DNA from: Prionace glauca
Lineage: Eukaryota > Chordata > Chondrichthyes > Carcharhiniformes > Carcharhinidae
Direction of reading: 5' to 3'
NCBI GenBank assembly: GCA_037974335.1
Contig: CM075741.1
Coordinates: 32,670,497-32,734,496, forward strand
Length of the DNA: 64,000 nucleotides
Numbering within the stretch: position 1 is the first letter of the stretch; each line of letters begins with the position of its first letter. A model generated the notes under the pieces. The model ran no database searches. It had not been told where the DNA came from and was given only the letters and a program-made list of their open reading frames with translations. Below, piece after piece: positions 56,293 to 64,000 of this stretch. A program made the translations under genes and the position numbers.

Positions 56293-56639
56293 ATTATACA
56301 CAGGAGTTGGGCAACTATAAATTGAGTCTTTGGGGTGGGTTGGGGGTTATGTTTCTTGTGGAGAGGTGCAATTCTGAGACACTTCCACCGGATTTACATT
56401 AACAGAAACTACAACAGTATATATCTCTTCTGGCACAGGTAATTCATTACAACTTGCTTCCATGGAGACATCAGTTATGTCTATAACAAGTTGATCAAGT
56501 ACTCAGGCACTTTGGTACTTAAAAATCTTGAAAACATTTCTTGATAGCTCATTCATGAGATCTTGAGTCTTGTGTGTCCAAACATAAACATTTACATTTA
56601 ACTATGCATTGTTCCAAATATAGCCTTTCATAGAACTCT

Positions 56640-57190
56640 TCCATACAGACTCGCTGCTTTTCTATTTGTGCGATCAATTCAGCAATCTTGTTTTTGCATG
56701 TAATCTCAGTTTCTTCCTCTGAAATTGCTGCCTTTTTTTACCTCTTTGGTTAATTTCTCATTGCCTAGTTCCCCCTCTTCAAGCTCCCAGTCTTGTGATT
56801 CAATTCTTCACTGGACTTGATTCTAAGTTTCTGGATGCTTTTCATGGACTTCAGCTTATTCTCCATTGTCTCATTTAGTTCTGCTTCTTAACTTCATTTT
56901 CTAATGTAGTTTGCAAATTTGCTGTCAGTCATTTCATCTTGTTGTTTTGATGTCTTCTTTAGAGCTGTAATTCATTTTGCCGACTCTTCTTTATGTTCAA
57001 TAATGCCCTCTTTGCTCTCCTTTTATCTTAACAAAAAAGCACTGCAGCAACTTCCTGTCTTTTCTTCTACTTAAGCTCCTCTTTTTAAGAAATCATAGTT
57101 ACAGCTCTTGCTTCTGAGGGCAATTTTCTTCTATTTCTTCCCATTTACTTCCAAACCTCTGACTGCCTCAACCAATTCAGACTTGTTCTG
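56640..57190 (-). pseudogene. Decayed coiled-coil protein pseudogene (SYCP1-like?)
   Basis: On the minus strand, broken frames spell charged, coiled-coil-like peptides: KSELVEAVRGLEVN, LKKTSKQQDEMTDSKF, ETMENKLKSMKSIQKLRIKS and EEETEITCKNKIAELIAQIE. The last resembles the KIAEMVALMEKH region of synaptonemal complex protein 1. Stops and frame changes are frequent and no splice structure is visible, suggesting an old processed copy. Identity with SYCP1 is a guess from memory. Another coiled-coil gene is possible. Confidence 0.35.
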
Positions 57191-57289
57191 TGTCTGACCC
57201 TCTGGGTCTTGCAATATTTCAACATATCACCACTCACACACCTTGGTCACTGGCAGTGTCCACATTATTCATCTTTATCCTTGTCACCA

Positions 57290-57560
57290 ATGTAATGATG
57301 AATGTTTACAGACTTCCTCAGGAACACAGAAGGTATTTATTAATAAGCAAAAACTTAAGAGGCTTGCAACCTCACCAGCCCACCGGCTGTTCCAGTCCCT
57401 ACATGTCTTCTACAGGCCTTTTAGATGTTTTCTGCCTGAAAGAGAGCTCCACTCTCAGGGGTGATTACCCATGCTCAGTCCCTCAATCCAGGTGACCCTT
57501 TACTGTGTTGTTTTCCTTAAAGGGAAAATCACCACGTTATCACTCTGCCCTTTTAATCAT
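57290..57560 (-). repeat. Dispersed repeat, copy 2
   Basis: Colinear with 55610-56160 but without the nested foldback. The reverse complement contains AATAAATACCTTCTGTGTTC. Confidence 0.45.
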
Positions 57561-59635
57561 CCTTCAGTATAAGAGGGGTGTGATCCATTCCTCTTCTTGC
57601 TCACATTGGTACTGTATCACCTGACAACAACAAATATTAAATAATTGTTTGGGTCAGTGAACAGATCTCTACTCATTATTGACCATTCACATGAGTAGAT
57701 AAAGGATCTAGTGGATTCCTCGACACACGTGTGTTGCAACCTGCCTAATTTTCAGAAATGCAGTTTAATATAGTGGGATTGGTATGTTGTAAGATGTTGC
57801 ATGTAATTCAGGAGCTCTCAGGAAGAAGTCTTGTATCTTGTATGGTTTGACAGTAAATGCTTATGAAGTACTAGTGACTATGTTCATATACACAATATAA
57901 GATGTAAGAGTTGTCTCCATGTTTGCCTCTACACACCTCTCTGTCAAGTACAAGACTCTAGATTGGATCATGTGTTCCATTACATCTCTGTGTGAGCCAT
58001 ATTACATCCACTTTCTATGCCAGATCCTTATATTGCACTGTATACCTGTGCACAAACCCAGGGAGAATCTCTGGTTTGGTGCTGGGAAGTGGAATTCCTA
58101 ACGGAGCCCCCTGATTGACGAAGCTGTGAATGGGCCACAACCCTTCACTTTTGAAAGGGAATCTGGAACTCTTGGGGTTTATGAACATGGACTACTTCAC
58201 TATTTGACCCAATTTAAATGGAGCCGAACACTGAGATCATTGGCAAAATCATTCACTTCTCACTTTGTGATGCTGAGATTGATGAAGCAACTTTAGATTA
58301 GACCTAAGGACCTCCTGGGCCTTGGGTTAATGGCCCCAGGAATGATTTATTATATTAAAAGTTCCAAAGAAATGCTAATTGTTACAACAACCCTGGAATA
58401 TTTCTAATGAGCCTTCTCTGTACTTTCTCTAAAGCCTTCACAGCCTTTCTCAAGCGTAAGGCCTAACTAGCACCTTATACAGCTTCAACAAATCTACAGA
58501 TTGCTAATGAGGAGAAAATAATCTTATACAATCCCGCCCATGACTGAGAGACAAGGAAACATTTTATGATGTAAAAAATTGGGGACAATAGCTTTTAGGG
58601 AAGGAAAACCAAGTCAGTTACTTACATCACAAAAGAAAATTTTGTAAAACATTGGGTAATAGCATGACAAATATTATAACAGTGGTGCCCATAACTCTTA
58701 TCGTCAGGGGTGTGTCATAATTTGTTTTGTGTCATGTGACATATTGCTTACTGAACTTACATCATTAACGCAATGGGAAAGCTGCTGTCACTTTGTTTCA
58801 ACATCAGGAACTACACTTCAGCACTTAGACTACCTATAAGTAATATCAAGATAGATCAGTTGATAATTTAATGATTGTCTGCAAGAGATCCAACAAAATA
58901 GTAAATAATTACATCTTGCAATGGTTTTAATTTTTATTGCATTTCTATGTTCATTAATTGAACATATCAAAGTACAACATTTTTTAAACTCTGATTTTTC
59001 TAGATCTAAAGCAATCTGAATTAATATGACTTAATTAGTTGTGAAAATATGTCTTCATGCTTTATTTATTAAAACTAACAGATTAATTAAAAATCAGGAT
59101 TTGGACTCCATTTTGTCATATGGATATAACAGGAGTTTTGGATAACTTTATAGCCTTTATAGTACATGCCTGAGAATGGATGTAAGATAAGCTGCATGCT
59201 AAAATTTGCCTTTACTTCTCAAATGGTTTTCACAAGAGACCAACTTCCATGTCTTTTTTTTTGGTTGTTTTGGTTGTTTTCTCCCTCTCCCACAGGTTCA
59301 ACTGGTGGCAGCAATATTCTGATAGCTTGTGTAAGTGGATATTAGATAGCAGGCTGTTTCAGTACAGAGCGTATTAACACCAAACAGATCTATTGCCCAC
59401 ACATACAGGAGTCAGTGGACAGTAATCAGGAGCTGGAATGCTCTTGAGTTTATTGAACCTTCCTAGTTTCTCACCAGAGGAAGTGAAAAAAAGCAGTACA
59501 GTGGAATTGCAAAGAATAAAAAGTTATATTTGTGAAACCTCTTTCACATGTTCCAAAGTGCTTTCTGTCTAATGAAATATTTTTGAAGCAATTTCGTTGA
59601 GGAATCTTGGCAACAAGAGCAGGCAGGATCTGAAA
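57561..59635. other. Mostly unassigned; LINE scrap at 58395-58500
   Basis: 58395-58500 (GAGCCTTCTCTGTACTTTCT ... TATACAGCTTCAACAAATCT) is a minus-strand CR1-like remnant. The remainder is AT-rich without supported features. Confidence 0.4.
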
Positions 59636-59739
59636 TAAAAAAATAGAAGATGCTGGAAAACTCTGGTAGCACCTGTGGAGAGAGAAAGAGTGTTAACTTT
59701 GCAAATCAGCAGGGCTCTTCTTTGGGGCTGAGGAGAGGT
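59636..59739 (+). repeat. Fragment of the foldback repeat family
   Basis: ATAGAAGATGCTGGAAAACT, then ACCTGTGGAGAGAGAAAGAG, matching the left arm family of 6381-6600. Confidence 0.55.
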
Positions 59740-60235
59740 AAAAATGGTGGTGGGTTTTATTCTGTTAAAAGTAGGTTGGGGAGGGGCAGGGGCAGTTTGA
59801 TTTGAGTGGAGTTGATGCATGCCATGACTAACCTTTTGAAGCACTTCATAATAATGAATGTCAGAGGCACTGAGCAGTAGTCATTAATGCATTTTGCCTG
59901 GTTTTTCTTTGGTACAGTGATGATGGCCATTTTCTTCAAGCAGGTACGCACCTCAGATCAGAGTAAGGAGTGATTGAAGATGTTTGTGAAACCCCACCAA
60001 CTGGTCCACGTAGGATCTGAGTGCTCATCTGGCTAATCACTTTCTGTGGGTTAATTTTTAAGAAGGCTGATCTGACATCTGCAAAGCTTGGTCTGGTACT
60101 GTCTCTTGGTATCTTTGATGGTTCTCTATAGACCGTATCTGGTTTCTTGTATAGGTCATGGTCAACTGACTTGAACACTTCAGAACTGGACTTCTGTAAG
60201 CAGTGGATGCCCCTGATCATCCATGGTTTTCAGTT
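59740..60235 (-). repeat. Old LINE reverse-transcriptase fragment, separate lineage
   Basis: Broken minus-strand frames read DVRSAFLKINPQKV, then MAIITVPKKNQAKCINDYCS and FIIMKCFKRLVMACI. This is the pattern (K-P-x-K-A, VPKK, NDYRPVALTS, MKCFERLV) of Rex1/L2-type reverse transcriptases rather than the CR1-like copies elsewhere. Confidence 0.65.
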
Positions 60236-60309
60236 GGAAAATACATGGATTTGCTTCTTTGGCACACAGTCTTCTACACACTGACTATTGAAGTGGAGCA
60301 GGTGACGAA

Positions 60310-60595
60310 AATAGTTGAAGTTAAAGTTTATTAGTCATTAGTAGGCTACGTTAACATTGCAATGAAGTTACAATGAAAATCCCCTATTGGCCACACTCTG
60401 GCGCCTGTTCGGGTACACTGAGGGAGAATTTAGCATGGCCAATCCCCCTAGCCAGTACATCTTTCGGACTGTGGGAGAAGCCAGAGCACCCAGAGGAAAC
60501 TCATGCTGACACAAGGAGAACAATGAGCCAAGCTGGGAATTGAACATGGGTCCCTGGCGCTGTGAGGCAGCAGTGCTAACCACTGTGCTGTTGAT
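60310..60595 (-). mobile_element. tRNA-derived SINE (HE1-like)
   Basis: Reverse orientation from AAAGTTTATTAGTCATTAGT to GGCAGCAGTGCTAACCACTG. Confidence 0.78.
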
Positions 60596-61371
60596 GATCA
60601 AGAGAGATTACATTGGAAAGATGTCAAGGGCACAAGATGAATGGAGTGGTAATGACAGTAATAAGATTAAAACAAGTGTTGAGTGTAGAAGAAAGGCTGG
60701 CTCTGAAAGCAAGATAGCAGAATGTGTTATTGGCAAAACAAGGATCAGTGCTTTCTGAAAGAAGGATCTCTATTTAATGTCTCATTCTAAACTTAGCACC
60801 TCTGAGAGTGCAGCACTCTCCCAGTCTTGCAGTAGAATGCCTGATTAGATTATTTGCTCAAATCTTTAAAGGAGGATTTGAAGCCATGACACAGAATTGA
60901 GAGCGCCAACTACTGAGCCATAGTTGACAACTTCTAATTATCCACTCTGTTTTTGAATGCTTTTGCAAAAACACGAGTGACATGCAGTTAGAGCTGTATG
61001 TTTAAGTTATCTTTAGGCAGTTCGATGATAAAGCCAAATATAAAAAATTGGCAAACTCCAGAGCAGCTCAAGATTTAAATCTGGACACCAAGAAGAACAA
61101 AAGTCTCAGATCTACAGTGCCTTCATAAGTTAGCTGTCAAAAAGCCTAGTTGGATGCATTGGTGACACTTCCACAAGGAAGATTTTTTTGATTTATATCT
61201 CAGTATTTCTGCAATGTTTTGAAGACAATTTGAATCACATGCAATGAAACTGACTGAGTATTTAAAATGAGAAAAAGGAGGAAGGCAAAAATAGCTCTAG
61301 GGCCTAACCAATATCTTGAGAGTGGGAATGATGCTTGTTAAAGTTGTTGTGTGGCTCTTATCCTCAGTGAG
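60596..61371. other. Unassigned; sequence before the ferritin copy
   Basis: No iron-responsive-element-like CAGTG hairpin was seen in the 200 bp before the ferritin ATG. Confidence 0.4.
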
Positions 61372-62015
61372 ATGGCTTCCCAAGTGTGGCAGAATTACCA
61401 CAAGGACTGTGAGGATGCTGTTAACAAGCAGATCAACCTGGAGCTCTATTCCTCCTACGTTTACCTCTCCATATTCTGTTACTTTGACTGGGATGATGTT
61501 GCCCTGCATTACTTTGCTGAGTTCTTCAAGGAGCAGTCACATGAGGAACGGGAACATGCTGAGAAACTGATGGAATTCCAGAATAAATGTAGAGGCAGAG
61601 TCATCCTGGCGGATGCCAAGAAGCCAGAGCAGGATGAGTGGAGCAACGGTCTGGAGGCAATGCAAAGAGCTCTGCAGATGGAGAAGAATGTGAACTACAG
61701 TCTGCTGCATCTGCACAAACTGTCCTCTGGGAGCATCGATCCTCAACTTTGTGACTGCCTGGAGACTCACTACTTGGATGAGCAAGTGAAGATGATCAAG
61801 AAGCTTGGAGATCACACCACCAACCTGAAGAGACTGGGAGCCCTTGCGAATGATGTGGAGATGCCAGCATTGGACTTGGTAAACACAGTAAGAAGTCTCA
61901 CAACACCAGGTTAAAGTCCAACCCTTGGAATTTAACCTGGTGTTGTGAGACTTCTTACTGTGTTTAGCCCCTGAGAATGGCATGGGAGAGTACCTATTTG
62001 ACAAGCTCACTCTGA
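61372..62015 (+). pseudogene. Ferritin heavy-chain retrocopy, interrupted by a foldback insertion
   Basis: Intronless. From ATG at 61372 ([20 protein letters not shown]) the frame matches H-type ferritin through helices A-D. It retains the ferroxidase ligands by alignment to human FTH1: E in INLELY, Y in SSYVY, EE..H in [11 protein letters not shown] in MEKNV and Q in LDEQVK. The normal C-terminus (PENGMGEYLFDKLTLN then stop) resumes after an insert at 61853-61965 flanked by a 14-bp imperfect target duplication. The insert shifts the frame, giving a false tail ending VRSLTTPG at 61914. A degraded AATAAG and a 7-A run near 62117 suggest a processed origin. The protein part is otherwise open for over 150 codons, so the copy was young or functional when it was hit. 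Confidence 0.85.
61853..61965. mobile_element. Penelope-derived hairpin with 14-bp target duplication
   Basis: Begins ATGTGGAGATGCCAGCATTG and contains a perfect 35-bp inverted repeat (AAACACAGTAAGAAGTCTCA... ) around a 15-bp loop. The target duplicates AGCCCTTGCGAATG (61839-61852) and AGCCCCTGAGAATG (61966-61979) differ at two positions. Confidence 0.82.
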
Positions 62016-62689
62016 ACTGAGTCTTGGGAATGAAGTTTGATTCAATTCTGACTTTTCTTGTGCTCCCTTTCCTGTTCTGATTGCTGATATATTTGGAAAT
62101 AAGTATTTGTTGTTGGACTAAAAAAAGGTTAAACGAGCTAAAAAAGAGGCAAGAGAACAAACAATACTCTACGGGGGAAAATATGCATCACAGGTGATAG
62201 GCCTCTATAATTCTAGCCAAACCCAGACTGACTATATCAGGTGTTACATTTCAACATTTGGGATTTCTTTGAAAGTTATTGCTGCCAATTAGTCAAGTGT
62301 AGGTGTAGCAAGGAACATAAGCAGTCATTTAACTCTGGTATTACAATAGCAGTTCTGAATGTTTTCTCTGTTGATCTGTATCATTAAAATAAACACGTAA
62401 TATAATAGTTACGCCAGGTAAGTTACAGGCTCATTAATTTATTACCATATGATGGAAAGAATGATAATGCTACATAATTACTCTTCAATAAACATGTCAA
62501 CTACAAACCTTGGGTTTACCAACAGAGGCACTGAGTGAAAAAGCAAGGAAGTCATGTTATACCCTTTGTAAAACACATGGTTTTAGACCCCAGGTGGAAT
62601 AGTGGGGAGAATTTTCCAGTCCCGCCTACTACAGGAATTAACATGGGGAGAAAAAGAATATCTGGCCTTGGGGTGGGTGCAACTGGAAA
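62016..62689. other. Ferritin copy 3' UTR remnant, then unassigned
   Basis: The first 100 bp look like UTR of the retrocopy. The remainder has no recognised feature. Confidence 0.4.
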
Positions 62690-63000
62690 ATCCCATGCTT
62701 TGTGTCCAACTCCAGGCCCCGCACTTTAGAGAGGGCTTCAAGACCTTAGAGAGGGTGCTGGGGAGATGTACTGGAATTATTTCAGGGGTGAGGGATTTCA
62801 GCTAATGATTGGAGAATCTGGGATTGTTCTTGTTAGTTTAAAGGGAGCTTTAAATGAGGCATTCAAAATCAGAAGGGATTTTGATGGAGTTGATAAGGAA
62901 AAACTGTTTCCAATGGCAGGAGGCTCGGTAACCAAAGGAGCTCAGGACACAGATTGAAGGTAGTTTGTAAAGTAACTGGGGCAGGGGGAGGGGCGAGGGA
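62690..63000 (+). repeat. Old CR1-like LINE 3' fragment
   Basis: GGGATTTTGATGGAGTTGAT and GAAAAACTGTTTCCAATGGC are colinear with the C-terminal part of LINE ORF2. Heavily decayed. Confidence 0.55.
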
Positions 63001-63302
63001 GGTGGGGTGGGGAGATGTGATGAGGAGAATCATTTGATGTGATGTGTTGTGATTCAAGACATGCTGGCTAAAGAAAGGAATTGGATGGATATTTGAAGGG
63101 AAAAACAATGCAGAACAATCAGGAGGATGTTAAGTATGTTGGGGCATGCCCCTTTAAGAAAACAAGTCAGATAACCTGGGACACAAACTCCACCCGGGGT
63201 GGAGCTTGCTTTGCCCTGCTTGTGCTCACTGATAGTGCACTACCACTGACCTCATGTTCCTTATTAGTCTCTCTAACAGACCTCAGAGATAATAGGAGAG
63301 AA

Positions 63303-63866
63303 GAACTGTGTGCAGTTTTGGTCACCGCACTTACGCAAGGATATTTTGGCCTTGGAGGGAGTGCAGAGGAGGTTTACTAGGCTGATACCGGAGTTGAGGG
63401 GGTTGAGCTATGAGGAGAGGCTGAATAAACTAGGCTTGTACTCGTTAGAGTTTAGAAGAATGAGGGGAGATCTCATTGAGATGTATAAAATGATGAATGG
63501 GATGGATAGGATGGAGGTGGAGAGGCTCTTCCCGCTCAGAAAGGACAGTAGGACTAGGGGGCACAGCCTCAAGATAAAGGGGGGGGGCGGTTTAGAACGG
63601 AGTTGAGGAGGAACTTCTTCACTCAAAGGGTGGTGAATCTCTGGAATTCTCTGCCCATTGAGGTGGTGGAGGCTGCCTCGCTAAATATTTTTAAGACGCG
63701 GGTTGATGGGTTTTTGATAAGCGAGGGGATTAAGGGTTATGGAGAGAGGGCGGGAATGTGGAACTGAGACACGACAGATCAGCCATGATCTTATTGAATG
63801 GCGGGGCAGGCTCGAAGGGCCAGATGGCCTACTCCTGCTCCTATTTCTTATGTTCTTATGTTCTAA
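63303..63866 (+). mobile_element. 5'-truncated CR1-like LINE
   Basis: The frame from 63310 (MQFWSPHLRKDILALEGVQRR) to about 63590 matches ORF2 of the 38151 copy. A short G-run expansion near 63580 then shifts the frame. The tail CTTATGTTCTTATGTTCTAA is at the right end. Confidence 0.85.
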
Positions 63867-64000
63867 GAGCATTGCGGGAGGGCGAGTGGGATTCACTGGA
63901 TAGCTCTTTCAAAAACACAATGGGCAGAATGGCCCCCTCCTGTGCAGTGACTCTCAGAACTCAGTAATGCTAAGATTATTTAAATAGATTACACATGTAA

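Overview
The window looks like vertebrate genomic DNA, most likely from a cartilaginous fish (shark-type). This is inferred from the split immune-receptor genes, the density of tRNA-derived SINEs, the CR1-like LINEs and the Penelope-type fragments. Codon-dense sequence is rare and most of the 64 kb is repeats. The species cannot be named from the sequence.

The host-gene core is a minus-strand cluster of three B7-family genes resembling PD-L1/PD-L2 (CD274/PDCD1LG2). Gene A (45-2741) loses its cytoplasmic tail exons off the left edge. Gene B (18028-22082) appears complete. Gene C (about 33710-47776) is complete apart from an uncertain tail. Each has the layout signal peptide, IgV exon, IgC exon, then stalk plus membrane segment, with all of these introns in phase 1. 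The splice junctions were read by eye and keep frame throughout. A and B are tandem duplicates whose promoter, signal and IgV part is far more similar than the IgC and membrane part. All three IgV domains lack the usual F-strand cysteine. The likely role is a cell-surface co-signalling ligand.

The only other host-derived coding sequence is an intronless ferritin heavy-chain retrocopy on the plus strand (61372-62015). It is split near its C-terminus by a small foldback insertion. A decayed coiled-coil pseudogene lies at 56640-57190.

The repeats are informative. A structurally intact CR1-like LINE (38151-42914, minus) has an SGNH-type ORF1, an ORF2 with endonuclease and reverse transcriptase, and 198-bp tandem repeats at its 5' end. 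Close 5'-truncated relatives lie at 7024, 12463 and 63303. Other LINE lineages occur at 15484, 30241, 35390 and 59740. A family of Penelope-like elements and terminal derivatives is present in six copies with recognisable 10-15 bp target duplications. One carries a GIY-YIG endonuclease, and several carry hammerhead-ribozyme-like cores. A solo LTR with a 5-bp target duplication lies at 10080-10522.

Tandem arrays include a 16-bp minisatellite with higher-order periods of 191 and 271 bp (50480-52760), CA-rich arrays (27085-28140, 54280-54830) and a repeat of roughly 270 bp containing a U2 snRNA-like motif (24870-25918). The stretches between these hold no gene that could be recognised.
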